Position numbers and translations under genes: made by a program
In this document: piece by piece, positions 40,425-49,437 of the stretch
How positions within the stretch are numbered: the first letter of the stretch is position 1
Layout: each line of letters opens with the position of its first letter
Assembly (NCBI GenBank): GCA_032881465.1
Contig: CP126168.1
Location: 1,240,001-1,304,000, forward strand
DNA from: Parvibaculaceae bacterium PLY_AMNH_Bact1
Lineage (GTDB): Bacteria > Pseudomonadota > Alphaproteobacteria > Parvibaculales > Parvibaculaceae
Reading direction: 5' to 3'
DNA: 64,000 nucleotides
The notes under the pieces: model-generated
Told to the model about the DNA's origin: nothing
What the model saw: the letters and a program-made list of their open reading frames with translations, nothing else
Database searches by the model: none

Positions 40425-40450
40425 TCTGTTTGCTGTATGTAGCGAATGGA

Positions 40451-42514
40451 TCAGGCGGCGCGGATCGACGAAACAAAGTCACCGACCTGCTTGCGCAACC
40501 CTTCGGCCGTTTTGGAAAGCTCTTCTGCGGAGCTCAACACCTGATCAGCTGCTGACCCGGTCTGTTCCGCTGCCGTACGAACAGTATCCACACTTGAAGA
40601 GACGTTCCGGTTCATTTCAGCTGTCTCTTCCGCACTGCGCGAGATTTCCTGCGTCGCCGAACTTTGTTCCTCAACCGCTGCAGACACGGCTGACGTGACC
40701 TGATTGATTTCGCCAATCTTATTGGCAATACCGGTCATGGCATCAGCGGCAGTTTTGGTTTCTTCCTGAACACGGTTGACGTGATCTGAGATTTCTCCAG
40801 TCGCTTTGGCGGTTTGGTTGGCCAGATCTTTGACCTCTGATGCAACAACCGCAAAGCCTTTGCCTGCTTCACCGGCACGAGCCGCCTCAATTGTGGCGTT
40901 CAGCGCGAGCAGGTTGGTCTGCTCGGCGATCTCCTGGATCAGTTCCATCACTGACCCAATCCGGTTGGCTGCATCAGACAGATTTTTCATTTGCACATCT
41001 GTCTGTTCTGAGGCCGCCCGGGATTCTTGCGTCAAAGCGGCAGACAGCGAGATCTGTTCTGTCACCTCGCCAATGGCGTTGGACAATTGCGTTGCCGCAG
41101 AAGCAACCGTTTCGACATTTTGCGTCGCTCCAGTGCTGGCATTACTCACAGAGATTGCTTCTTCGTTCGTTGTACCCGCCAACTCACTCATGGAGCGGGC
41201 GGTGGTTTCCAGTTCAGTTGATGATGCAGTTAGTCCGTCAATCATCTGACCGATTGAAGATTCGAGGTCGTCAGCCATCTTATTGAGGCTTTCGCGCTTC
41301 TCTTCTGCAGCCCGTTTTTCGGCAAGCTGCTGCTCTTCTTTCAAACGCTCAGCAGCTGCACCCTGATCACGGAAGACTTCAACAGCGCGTGCCATATCTC
41401 CGATTTCATCGCGGCGGTCGGCACCTGAAATTTGAACATCAAACGCACCATCAGCCACCTCACCCATAAGGTCTTGCAATGTAGCAAGGGGTTTCGTGAT
41501 AGACCGACCCACAACATAACAGGCGACACCGGCAACAATCAGAGATCCGATAGATGTGGCCAGCGTAATGAGCAGAGCCATCCAGGCTGAGCTCAAAGCG
41601 CCGTCTGCGGAAGCGATCATCTCTTTTGAGGCAAAATCCTCGACCTGGGTAATGAGATCGATTTTCATCGAAATCCCATCATACCACTGGATGTCGGTGA
41701 TCTCATCGTAAAGCATGTCATAGCCAGCTTCGACTGCGATATCGCGCCAATATTCAACGTCGTCAACTTGTGTGCCTACGACCATTTCGTCGTAGAAAGC
41801 GACAGCTTCCGGCGAGGCATAGGCGCGGAAAACTTCCATGTAGGAGTCCTGCTGGCCAATGAGCGTCACAAATTCTGTGTGTGTGAGGGAGTCAAATGCC
41901 TTTGCGCCATACCCTTTGGCGCCCATCGCGCGTTCCAGGCCGGCACGTTCCTTGATCTCAAGAAGGCTCATATAGGCAATGCTCTGACCTTTAATTTCCG
42001 CATCATCTGCGAGAGATGCAACAACGGAAACGATGTCGAGCAACTGACGAATGGTCAGTGTGTAATATTCTGCGGTTGCCTCGATGGTAGTACGCGCGGA
42101 TCGTGTCCGTTCCCGAAAACCCTCTAGTCGTTCGAGTTCGGCCAAAGCAGCTGTCAGACGTTCCTCAACTTGCACACCATAGTTGGCCGCTGGGAATGCC
42201 TGCAGAAAAGGTAAAACATCTGTCAGGACGGCATCGGTAGAGGCGAACTGCTGGTCAAGACGGGTAGACCAAACGCCGGTGCCGCCAGAAGAGATGTATG
42301 TCGAGGAGACACCGCGTTCTCCCTGCAGTTCATTTACGGCCGAACTGATCTTCGGGGAAATCGATGCCAGCGTGTGTAGCTGGCTTAGAGAGGCGTAGCG
42401 CTGGACCTCAGCGCTGACAATATAGGCAGCAAATAGGGCGATGCCGACAATGGGCACCACTGCTGCAATAAATATCCGTTTGCCAATATTGGCATTGAAA
42501 ATTCCACCCAACAT
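40451..42514 (-). CDS. Methyl-accepting chemotaxis protein with NIT sensor domain
   Basis: A 687-residue chemoreceptor. It has a first transmembrane helix at about 13-31; a periplasmic, all-helical sensor of about 270 residues matching the nitrate/nitrite-sensing (NIT) pattern ([14 protein letters not shown] near the start); a second helix at about 310-332; a HAMP domain ([13 protein letters not shown] onward); and a signalling coiled coil with the hairpin tip [20 protein letters not shown]. The NIT domain suggests nitrate or nitrite as ligand, but this is inference. No other chemotaxis gene is nearby, so it is an orphan receptor. Confidence 0.9.
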   Translation of the reverse strand: MLGGIFNANIGKRIFIAAVVPIVGIALFAAYIVSAEVQRYASLSQLHTLASISPKISSAVNELQGERGVSSTYISSGGTGVWSTRLDQQFASTDAVLTDVLPFLQAFPAANYGVQVEERLTAALAELERLEGFRERTRSARTTIEATAEYYTLTIRQLLDIVSVVASLADDAEIKGQSIAYMSLLEIKERAGLERAMGAKGYGAKAFDSLTHTEFVTLIGQQDSYMEVFRAYASPEAVAFYDEMVVGTQVDDVEYWRDIAVEAGYDMLYDEITDIQWYDGISMKIDLITQVEDFASKEMIASADGALSSAWMALLITLATSIGSLIVAGVACYVVGRSITKPLATLQDLMGEVADGAFDVQISGADRRDEIGDMARAVEVFRDQGAAAERLKEEQQLAEKRAAEEKRESLNKMADDLESSIGQMIDGLTASSTELETTARSMSELAGTTNEEAISVSNASTGATQNVETVASAATQLSNAIGEVTEQISLSAALTQESRAASEQTDVQMKNLSDAANRIGSVMELIQEIAEQTNLLALNATIEAARAGEAGKGFAVVASEVKDLANQTAKATGEISDHVNRVQEETKTAADAMTGIANKIGEINQVTSAVSAAVEEQSSATQEISRSAEETAEMNRNVSSSVDTVRTAAEQTGSAADQVLSSAEELSKTAEGLRKQVGDFVSSIRAA

Positions 42515-42758
42515 TTAGATCCCCGTCCCTGAAATATCCCGTTCGCCACAGGATCAACGGAGAATTCTAAATTCTAGTTAAAGACGACCAATCAAAATTC
42601 ACTTAGTGAACAAAATCTTGGCAACATAGAAAATAGGGTTTAGGTGGGCACGATTGGCAGCAAAACCACCGATGTAATTTCGCTCGGCGGATTGCCCCGA
42701 ACCACGCGACTGGCGTCTCCCGCCGGGGAGATTTAGGCGAACCCCGACCTTTGAAGCG

Positions 42759-43925
42759 TCAGGCGCTAACCTTCGTATCAAGTCGTGTCAGTTTTAATTG
42801 TCGACCATTTGCGGAGATCGCAAGCTCTCCTTTCTTGAGAGCCAGTGCGTCGCCGCCAAATATGTCGTGACGCCATCCCTTCAACGCATTGACGTCGGCA
42901 TCTTTGAAAGCGGCGATTTGCTCCAGGTCCGAGACCGTTGCGATGAGTTTAGGCGCCACATTGTGCTCCTCGCTCCGCATCTTCAGAAGCACTTTGAGAA
43001 GTTCCACCAGTGGGCCGATACCTGACGGGAGCGGCCTGGGGTCTTCGATATCCGGTAGGTCGGCCTCATTCCGATTTAAGCCGGTTTCAATCGCTTCGAT
43101 CAGGCTTGTCGCCGATCGGCTGTTGGAGAAACCGCGCGGCACGGCGCGCAGCCGGTCCAGCCCCTTAAGGTCTCTGGGTTGTTGGTTCGCCAGTTCAAAC
43201 AGGGCGTCATCCTTCATGATGCGATTGCGCGGTGTGTCGCGTTTCTGCGCTTGACGCTCCCGCCAGGCAGCAACCTCCATAAGCACGCCAACAGCCTTAC
43301 GACCTTTTACGCGCATTTTCATGCGTTTCCAGGCCGCTTCCGGGCGTAGCGCATATGTCTCCGGATTTTGCAGGATGGCCATCTCCTCGCCGACCCAGGC
43401 CACGCGATCATTCTCAGCGATCTGGCGGGCAAGCACGTCATAGATCTTCCGCAGATGGGTCACGTCTGCCATCGCATAGTTTAACTGCTTGTCGGTCAGT
43501 GGGCGGTGGCTCCAGTCCGTAAAGCGAGAAGATTTGTCCACTTTGCCATTGGCAAGCTTGCGCACCAGGGTTTCATATCCCACGGACTCGCCAAACCCGC
43601 AGACCATGGCAGCCACTTGACTGTCAAACAGCGGGTCCGGGATGGCTTTCGCCTCATGATAGAAAATCTCAATGTCTTGGCGCGCGGCGTGAAACACTTT
43701 GATGACGTTTCGGTCCGTCATGAGGTCATAGAACCGCGCAAGGTCGATGCCATCTGCCAGGGGGTCAATAATGTACTCGTGGCGCGGCCCAGCAACCTGG
43801 ATGAGGCAGAGGATCGGCCAATAGGTCGAATCCCTCATAAACTCAGTGTCGACAGTGATGTAGGAGGCCTTCGCCAGGTGGCCGCAGGCTGCTTCCAGCT
43901 GGGCAGTCGTCGTAATAATTTCCAT
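42759..43925 (-). CDS. rnd: Ribonuclease D
   Basis: 3'-5' exonuclease that trims tRNA and other small RNA precursors. I start it at ATG 43925 ([15 protein letters not shown], 388 residues): AGGGG precedes it and the family starts here; the open frame upstream is probably not used. The DEDDy residues are visible in [19 protein letters not shown] and [11 protein letters not shown], followed by an HRDC domain. The gene is divergent from aspS. The 244-bp gap downstream to the chemoreceptor start (42515-42758) holds no feature I recognise. Confidence 0.94.
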   Translation of the reverse strand: MEIITTTAQLEAACGHLAKASYITVDTEFMRDSTYWPILCLIQVAGPRHEYIIDPLADGIDLARFYDLMTDRNVIKVFHAARQDIEIFYHEAKAIPDPLFDSQVAAMVCGFGESVGYETLVRKLANGKVDKSSRFTDWSHRPLTDKQLNYAMADVTHLRKIYDVLARQIAENDRVAWVGEEMAILQNPETYALRPEAAWKRMKMRVKGRKAVGVLMEVAAWRERQAQKRDTPRNRIMKDDALFELANQQPRDLKGLDRLRAVPRGFSNSRSATSLIEAIETGLNRNEADLPDIEDPRPLPSGIGPLVELLKVLLKMRSEEHNVAPKLIATVSDLEQIAAFKDADVNALKGWRHDIFGGDALALKKGELAISANGRQLKLTRLDTKVSA

Positions 43926-44020
43926 GAGGCCCCTATAGCGCAATCTGGCCCGTCTGTCGCCCCCGTCCACAGGCCCTGGTCGCCGGATTTGGCCCCGGAG
44001 GAAAGTGGAGCTGTCAGACC

Positions 44021-44049
44021 TTGACAAATCAGCTGTCTCATGCGCTTTT
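44021..44049 (+). promoter_or_regulatory. Possible aspS promoter
   Basis: TTGACA at 44021-44026 with an alphaproteobacterial CTTGAC context, about 100 bp before the aspS ATG. The -10 region 17 bp later (GCTTTT) is weak. Confidence 0.35.
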
Positions 44050-44122
44050 CGGCACCCAGAACTGGGGTCGGCATCCGCCTGAGACCCTGTAATTCCTGCC
44101 TTTTTTCAGGGTTGAAGCCAAA

Positions 44123-45940
44123 ATGCACCCTTATCGCAGCCACACATGTGGCGAGCTCACCAAATCAAATGTCGACGAGACTGTGCGCCTTTCAGGCTGG
44201 GTCCACCGGAAACGTGATCACGGCGGCCTGCTGTTTATCGATTTGCGCGACCATTATGGTCTGACCCAACTGGTGTTTGATCCTGATATGGGAGAAGGCT
44301 TCAAGCTTGCGGAGCGCGTGCGTGCTGAATCTGTCATGCGCATCGACGGACCTGTCGTCGCCCGGTCTGAAGACACAGTGAACACAAACCTGCCAACCGG
44401 TGCGATTGAGATCTTGGTGAAAGACGCCGAGATTCTCTCGCAAGCCCAGGAGCTTCCGTTGCCGGTATTTGGTGAGCCTGAATATCCTGAAGACATCCGG
44501 TTACGCAATCGCTTCCTCGACCTGCGCCGTGATGGTTTGCATGAGCGTATCGTGTTGCGCTCTAAACTCATTCGCGCCATGCGCAACTCAATGGAAGACC
44601 AGGGCTTCCTTGATTATCAGACACCGATCCTGACGGCTTCAAGCCCTGAGGGCGCCCGCGACTTCCTGGTACCAAGCCGCCTGCACCCCGGTAAGTTTTA
44701 TGCGCTGCCCCAGGCACCTCAACAGTTCAAGCAGCTCACCATGGTGGCAGGCTTTGATCGTTACTATCAGATTGCAGCCTGCTTCCGCGATGAGGATGCC
44801 CGGGCCGACCGTTCTGCAGGGGAATTCTACCAACTCGACGTTGAGATGAGCTTTATCGAGCAGGCCGAAGTCTTCGAAGTGATGGAGAAAGTAGCTGCCG
44901 ACACATTTGGTACTTTCGCCAGTTCCATGGCGACGCCTCGCGTGGCCGATAAGGCACCCTTCATCCGCATTCCGTATAAGGAGTCGATGCTGAAATACGG
45001 CAATGACAAGCCGGACCTGCGCAACCCGATTGAAATCGTCGACATCACCGAGTTCTTCACGCCTGAGGAAGTCACCTTCAAAGCATTCAAAAATGTAATC
45101 GCTCAGGGTGGCATTGTACGTGGTATCCCAGCGCCAGGCGCGGGAGATCGTCCACGATCTTTCTTTGACAAGCTCAACGACTGGGCCCGCAAGGACCAGG
45201 GCGCGGCAGGTCTTGGCTACATCGTCTTTGAAGAAGTTGATGGTGCGCTGGCTGGTAAGGGACCGATTGCCAAATTCTTCCCTGCGGACGTGCTCCAGGG
45301 CATGGCGGCAAAAGCGGACGTTAAAGCAGGTGACGCCTTGTTCTTCGCCTGTGACAAGGAAGCAGCCGCCACAGCTCTGGCGGGAAACGCACGGACGCGC
45401 ATTGGCACAGAACTGGACTTGATCGAAAAAGACGTCTTCCGCTTCTGTTGGATCACGGACTACCCGATCTACGAATTTGATGAGACTGAGGGCAAGATCG
45501 ACTTCTCTCACAACCCGTTCTCCATGCCGGTAGGCGGTCTTGAAGCGCTCAACACTCAAGACCCGTTGGACGTTATGGGCCAGCAATACGACCTGGTCTG
45601 CAACGGCTATGAGTTGGGTTCTGGTGCCATCCGGAACGCAGATCCGGAATGCATGCTCAAAGCTTTTGAGATAGCAGGGCACACCCGCGAAGACACGGAA
45701 AAGAACTTCGCAGGCATGTTGAACGCTTTCCGTTTTGGCGCACCACCTCACGGAGGCATTGCGCTGGGCGTCGACCGCATCGTCATGCTGCTTGCTGATC
45801 AGGCGAACATTCGCGAAGTGACCATGTATCCGATGAACCAGCAAGCAGAGGATCTGCTGATGGGCGCGCCGTCAGAGCCTGCCAACCATCAGCTGCGTGA
45901 GTTGCACCTTCGGCACATTCCGCCACCGGAAAAGAAGTAA
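44123..45940 (+). CDS. aspS: Aspartate-tRNA ligase
   Basis: Class II synthetase for Asp-tRNA. The 605 residues include the N-terminal OB-fold anticodon-binding domain ([21 protein letters not shown]), class II motif 2 ([11 protein letters not shown]), the bacterial GAD insertion domain, and motif 3 ([14 protein letters not shown]). Alphaproteobacterial AspS is often non-discriminating and also charges tRNA-Asn for GatCAB; I cannot tell here. It is 4 bp from the convergent PAS gene. Confidence 0.97.
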   Translation: MHPYRSHTCGELTKSNVDETVRLSGWVHRKRDHGGLLFIDLRDHYGLTQLVFDPDMGEGFKLAERVRAESVMRIDGPVVARSEDTVNTNLPTGAIEILVKDAEILSQAQELPLPVFGEPEYPEDIRLRNRFLDLRRDGLHERIVLRSKLIRAMRNSMEDQGFLDYQTPILTASSPEGARDFLVPSRLHPGKFYALPQAPQQFKQLTMVAGFDRYYQIAACFRDEDARADRSAGEFYQLDVEMSFIEQAEVFEVMEKVAADTFGTFASSMATPRVADKAPFIRIPYKESMLKYGNDKPDLRNPIEIVDITEFFTPEEVTFKAFKNVIAQGGIVRGIPAPGAGDRPRSFFDKLNDWARKDQGAAGLGYIVFEEVDGALAGKGPIAKFFPADVLQGMAAKADVKAGDALFFACDKEAAATALAGNARTRIGTELDLIEKDVFRFCWITDYPIYEFDETEGKIDFSHNPFSMPVGGLEALNTQDPLDVMGQQYDLVCNGYELGSGAIRNADPECMLKAFEIAGHTREDTEKNFAGMLNAFRFGAPPHGGIALGVDRIVMLLADQANIREVTMYPMNQQAEDLLMGAPSEPANHQLRELHLRHIPPPEKK

Positions 45941-45944
45941 GACG

Positions 45945-46523
45945 TCAGATCGCGGAACGAGGGCCAAGCCAAGCAGGTCGTGGGCCATCCGGCCGGAACA
46001 TGTGCACGGTTTCCTCTGCAAAATGAGGGATCAACCGGTCGCCATAGCTCAAATTGTCCAGCGGCAGAACGTGAACCATTTGTCGCGTAGAGCCATCGGA
46101 CGGCTCAATATAGGGAAATGCCAGGCTTTCGAATCCAATCACGTTGCCTGTTCGGCTGTTGAGTGTGCCGCTGACCCACCGACCAAACGGCGTGCCTTCT
46201 CCATGTTCTCTGTAGAAAGCCTCAAAGGTTTCTCTGCGTTTTGTGGCATCAACCGTCGTCATGCGCTCTTCCAGATAGGTACCAGTAAGGTTTTCGCCAA
46301 ACGCATCCGTGAGTGCTGTGCCGAAGAGAAGGCAGAACGCGTGGCCATTCTCATCAATTCGATGCAGCAATAGATTTGGCATGAAAGCGGCCAAGCCCCG
46401 CAAGGGCAGGTCAGACTTGGCAGGTATGGAAACACCGGCTTCATCGCGCGCGTCATACCAAAGCGAGGCAAACGCGATCATTGCTTCTGACTTAACAACC
46501 ACTGATGACACGGAGTCCCCCAT
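45945..46523 (-). CDS. PAS_5 domain protein, paralog A
   Basis: A 192-residue single-domain protein. It fits the PAS_5 (PF07310) family, which is abundant in alphaproteobacteria: LWYDARDEAGV, DLPLRGLAAFMPNLLLHRID, LFGTALTDAFGENLTGTYL and a C-terminal RPAWLG. There is no output domain, transmembrane segment or signal peptide, so any signalling role needs a partner. It is about 40% identical by eye to paralog B, and a decayed third copy lies between them. The regulator and ligand are unknown. Confidence 0.8.
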   Translation of the reverse strand: MGDSVSSVVVKSEAMIAFASLWYDARDEAGVSIPAKSDLPLRGLAAFMPNLLLHRIDENGHAFCLLFGTALTDAFGENLTGTYLEERMTTVDATKRRETFEAFYREHGEGTPFGRWVSGTLNSRTGNVIGFESLAFPYIEPSDGSTRQMVHVLPLDNLSYGDRLIPHFAEETVHMFRPDGPRPAWLGPRSAI

Positions 46524-46591
46524 AGATAGAATGGAGGTTTTAATATGTGGTGAGCGCTGTGTCTAGGTATTCGGTACGCGCTGCAGGGGGC

Positions 46592-46720
46592 TCACTCCGC
46601 TGCTGCAATCTTCTGACGCAGATACATCCAGTCTGGTCTGTCATCAAGGGCATTGAATTCCATACCATCAGCTTTGGGATAGTAGGCACCCAGAGCATCT
46701 CCGCCCGCACATTTGCGTCT
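46592..46720 (-). pseudogene. C-terminal remnant of a third PAS_5 gene
   Basis: This 42-codon open stretch ends at a TGA (46592-46594) and has no usable start; a TGA closes it at 46721-46723. Its residues align without gaps over about 29 positions with the C-terminus of paralog A: G-D-x-L at the start, a central F, and DDRPDWMYLR against PRPAWLGPR. It looks like a tandem copy whose 5' part was deleted. It sits in the 211-bp gap between paralogs A and B. Confidence 0.55.
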
Positions 46721-46734
46721 TCATGACACCGTGC

Positions 46735-47307
46735 TTAGCCCTGTCCTGGGGCGGCCATAGAGAGCCAGCTAGGGCGCGTTTTGGCTGCATCGAACCAGAT
46801 CATTTCATCAGCTTCAACAAAGCCGGACATCCCCTCGCCAAAATCCAGTGTTCCCAAAATGGAGGCGAAGTTTAGATGGCGCATCTCCGATGCCTGTCCA
46901 TCGAAGTAGGGCAATGCCAGGTCCTCTATCTGAACCACCCGGCCACTTGTCGTTGTCGCAGTGCCGACGGACCAGCGCGCGCGTAGTGCATCTGAACTTG
47001 CTGTTTCGTGAAAAACCATCAATCCATTTTCACGTTGGGCTACGGCCTCTGGGGTTAAGGTCTCATCCAGGTAATGGCCAGTAAGGTCAACACCAGCCCA
47101 CTCGACAAGTTGTGTTCCGAAGAGTTCGTATTTTGCCCGGCCGTCCGAATCAAAGCGGACCAGCGCGATGTAAGGCATGAAAGGGGCAAGCTCCCTGAGC
47201 GGCAGATCCCTCTTGTGAGGGGCACGAACACCTAAACCATCGCGCGTGCGATACCACAGATCGGCAAGTGCCAATGTGGCCTCAGACACCAGTTTTGATT
47301 TGCCCAC
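46735..47307 (-). CDS. PAS_5 domain protein, paralog B, GTG start
   Basis: A 190-residue protein with the same layout as paralog A: LWYRTRDGLGV, KRDLPLRELAPFMPYIALVRF, LFGTQLVEWAGVDLTGHYL, and TRPSWLSM near the C-terminus. It starts at GTG 47305-47307 with GAGGG upstream; no ATG precedes the conserved region. The tandem arrangement implies duplication. Function is unknown; PAS_5 proteins probably bind a small ligand or partner. Confidence 0.8.
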   Translation of the reverse strand: MGKSKLVSEATLALADLWYRTRDGLGVRAPHKRDLPLRELAPFMPYIALVRFDSDGRAKYELFGTQLVEWAGVDLTGHYLDETLTPEAVAQRENGLMVFHETASSDALRARWSVGTATTTSGRVVQIEDLALPYFDGQASEMRHLNFASILGTLDFGEGMSGFVEADEMIWFDAAKTRPSWLSMAAPGQG

Positions 47308-47434
47308 GCACCCTCACTCTCAGCCGACAACATTTCAGCTGGGTAAGAATGCCAGCAAAAAATAAATCTTTAGTTTCGGTAGAGTCTCCACCAATAGATC
47401 TGGCTTGTGGCAAAGCCTCGCGGTGGAGCAGGGC

Positions 47435-47929
47435 TTATTGTGAGCGTAGACGGTCCCGGGCAGCCTCGCGAGAGCCCGTCGCTGGGATCAAACCGCCTTG
47501 TGGCTCCATGGCCTTGCCAAGGCCAAAGGGCGGCATACCGCTATAGACGTTCTCGTAAGAACCGGCTTTGACGAGATAGGTTTCATGCCAGATGCCCACA
47601 TCGCCACGGGTCTTGCCTAACAGGGCGTTAAACCGTGCCCAGGCCGGCCAGTGTTCGTGGTCACCTGCGCGCGCATAGGTTTCCAGGTGATCGAAGGATC
47701 GCCAATATTGGATGAAGAGGCTACCGGCACGCTCCACACCGAGAAACCCTGTTTCCTCAGCATTTGAATTTTCAAGCTCTTTCAGCATGCGGAACATGGC
47801 GCGCGAGACCGGCACCCATTTATGCGGCAGCCACCACTTATTGATCCGCATGCCGATCAGAAAGACAACAAAGTCACCGTCAATTTCAGCGGTCATGCGT
47901 TGGGAGATGATGGTGGACATGGGGGCCAT
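47435..47929 (-). CDS. DUF4188 domain protein
   Basis: A 164-residue protein of the DUF4188 (monooxygenase-like) family. Landmarks are MRINKWWLPHKWVPV in the first third, LFIQYWRSFDHLETYA, and the family's closing YSGMPPFGLGKA. The fold is ferredoxin-like, related to antibiotic-biosynthesis monooxygenases, but no reaction is established here. Methionine 4 is an alternative start with slightly better Shine-Dalgarno spacing. It follows the secreted cupin gene by 8 bp and is probably co-transcribed. Confidence 0.78.
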   Translation of the reverse strand: MAPMSTIISQRMTAEIDGDFVVFLIGMRINKWWLPHKWVPVSRAMFRMLKELENSNAEETGFLGVERAGSLFIQYWRSFDHLETYARAGDHEHWPAWARFNALLGKTRGDVGIWHETYLVKAGSYENVYSGMPPFGLGKAMEPQGGLIPATGSREAARDRLRSQ

Positions 47930-47937
47930 GCCTCTCG

Positions 47938-48462
47938 TTAGTTGAACTGAATGAAGTCGGTGGTGACCGGACCCTGGCCGCGAATTTCCACAACCACCGG
48001 ATCGCCGCAGGACCCATCAAAGTGCAACTCCCCTTTGGGGTGAAAGGCGAAGCTGCCAGCAGGCAGCGGCTTGGTCGCGGCACAGCCGCCCGAAACCCCG
48101 GTGCCAAAATGCCAGGTGCCCTCAATCACGGTGATAAAGCGATCCTGATTGTGGGAGTGGGGCGGGCTGCGCACTTCTGTGTCAAACCGGACACGCAGCA
48201 CATAGGGGCCCGGCGTCTCTGGGTCGCCATAGAGGATGGCGGCGGTAATCCCTTCCAGTCCCGGTACACGTTGAAGCTCAATCTCGTCGACGCTCTGTGC
48301 GATGAACCCGGGATTAGAAGTGGTATCGATGTTGGCGTCGGGGGCTTCGGCTGCAGCTGCGGCTTGTTCCCCGGCTTCATGATGGCTGGCAAGGGCAGGG
48401 TCAGAGAAGCTGGACAAGGCGAGGGTGCTGAGGGCCACACTCAAGATCGACATCAGTTTCAT
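47938..48462 (-). CDS. Secreted cupin-domain protein
   Basis: A 174-residue protein with a signal peptide (hydrophobic core about 4-17, cleavage near ALASHH), a short A/E-rich stretch, and a single cupin barrel: RSPPHSHNQDRFITVIEG carries the metal-type histidines and glutamate of motif 1, and SFAFHPKGELHF carries motif 2. AAGGAG lies 9 nt before the ATG. It probably acts in the periplasm; substrate is unknown. The next gene downstream is DUF4188, 8 bp away. Confidence 0.8.
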   Translation of the reverse strand: MKLMSILSVALSTLALSSFSDPALASHHEAGEQAAAAAEAPDANIDTTSNPGFIAQSVDEIELQRVPGLEGITAAILYGDPETPGPYVLRVRFDTEVRSPPHSHNQDRFITVIEGTWHFGTGVSGGCAATKPLPAGSFAFHPKGELHFDGSCGDPVVVEIRGQGPVTTDFIQFN

Positions 48463-48512
48463 GACAGAGGCTCCTTTGGTTTCGACTTAGTCTGCCACCA
48501 CACCAGCACCCG

Positions 48513-48575
48513 TGTCATGCCCGGACTTGGCCCCCCCCCAAACCTGTCACCCTCGGGCCTGACCCGAGGGTCCAC
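48513..48575. repeat. Partial copy of the GTCAC/CGGGC hairpin element
   Basis: Contains GTCATGCCCGGACTTGG, then a run of C, then GTCACC with the hairpin CCTCGGG/CCCGAGG. Both halves match the ends of the 92-bp element that follows at 48643. Together they fill the 314-bp gap between the cupin gene and the small hypothetical gene. Confidence 0.6.
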
Positions 48576-48642
48576 GCAGCCGTTCGACTTGGTATGGATC
48601 CTCGTGTTCTTTTTGCCAACGCGGTACCCACAAACGAAAGAC

Positions 48643-48734
48643 GTCATACCCGGGCTTGTCCCGGGTATCCAGGGTTCCAAACACAGGCTTTAGTTCCATC
48701 GCTCCTGGACCCCCGGAAGAAATCCGGGGGTGAC
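48643..48734 (-). repeat. 92-bp composite hairpin element, minus orientation
   Basis: One end is a CCCGGGCTTG/CCCGGG hairpin starting GTCAT, the other a CCCCCGG/CCGGGGG hairpin ending in GTGAC. Its reverse complement aligns without gaps over all 92 bp with 52853-52944, about 79 positions identical by hand count. Confidence 0.8.
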
Positions 48735-48776
48735 AGCAGAGGAGGGAAAGAAACGCCGGCGTGATAAGCTGCAACC

Positions 48777-49088
48777 TCACTCAACCAACTTGTCATACAC
48801 ATCCAGCCAGTAGCGCGCCGTGACCCGGTGCAGCAAGCGCTCAGCTGTCAGCGCCCGTAACAGCGCTTCCTGTCCCGCCTGGGGGCCATGCATGCTCTGC
48901 AGAAACGTTACCGCCCGCGCCGGGTTTACATGGGAAAGCGTGTTCTGCATCCGCGCGTCTGCATCATTGTAATGCATGCGCGTGTGCGGAGGCAGAAAGG
49001 CGAGGGTGCGATCCTCTTCCGGCTTTTGGTCTTGGGGAGTGTTGGTATGGCGCTCGGCTTTGCCATCTGGCTCATCATCTCGGGTCAT
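48777..49088 (-). CDS. Hypothetical protein of 103 residues
   Basis: I do not recognise this protein. It is hydrophilic, with a charged N-terminal 30 residues (MTRDDEPDGKAERH) and a helical C-terminal part (NPARAVTFLQSMHG, ALLRALTAERLLHRVTARYW). The start at ATG 49088 follows AAAGGGGCGG; the open frame upstream runs into the palindromic region and is unlikely. It diverges from the pentapeptide-repeat gene. There is no transmembrane segment or signal peptide. Confidence 0.55.
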   Translation of the reverse strand: MTRDDEPDGKAERHTNTPQDQKPEEDRTLAFLPPHTRMHYNDADARMQNTLSHVNPARAVTFLQSMHGPQAGQEALLRALTAERLLHRVTARYWLDVYDKLVE

Positions 49089-49161
49089 GTCCGCCCCTTT
49101 TTTCTCTGTTGAGATGGGGCGGGTCCGGCAGGCATGAGAGTAGCCGGATGTTAGTAACCTC

Positions 49162-49315
49162 CACATGACATGGAGCACGGTCACCTTTAGGCGTGAGCCC
49201 TGGACATGCGTGACCGTCACCCGGCCACGCATGTCTGCTTAGGTAAAACCTAACGACGTGTGACCGCATGTCATGTTCGGGGTTACTACGCCCCACGGCA
49301 GGAATTTGCCTGCCG
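49162..49315. repeat. Nested inverted repeats upstream of the pentapeptide gene
   Basis: The 349-bp divergent gap (49089-49437) is packed with symmetry. Outer arms are CACATGACATG...GGTCAC (49162-49184) and GTGACCGCATGTCATGT (49260-49276). Inside lie perfect 10-bp arms GACATGCGTG/CACGCATGTC (49203-49212, 49226-49235) and TTAGGT/ACCTAA (49239-49253). Downstream are CGGCAGG/CCTGCCG arms (49296-49315). The half-site GTGACC/GGTCAC recurs. This could be a regulator-binding array or a remnant of a mobile element. Confidence 0.6.
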
Positions 49316-49437
49316 CAAAATCAGCATACCAGAATCTATCGTTTATGTGGAGGGGTGACAGGAAATTGGAGCTGCCTCATACTCAAACTAGGAGTTTTAC
49401 TTAACCGGTGTGGCGGCTGAGGAAGTGGGGAGTGGGC

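Noticed and set aside
44639-45844. A 401-codon open frame antisense to aspS
   Set aside because: aspS is certain in the opposite strand; long antisense frames are expected in GC-rich genes, and this one has no family features.
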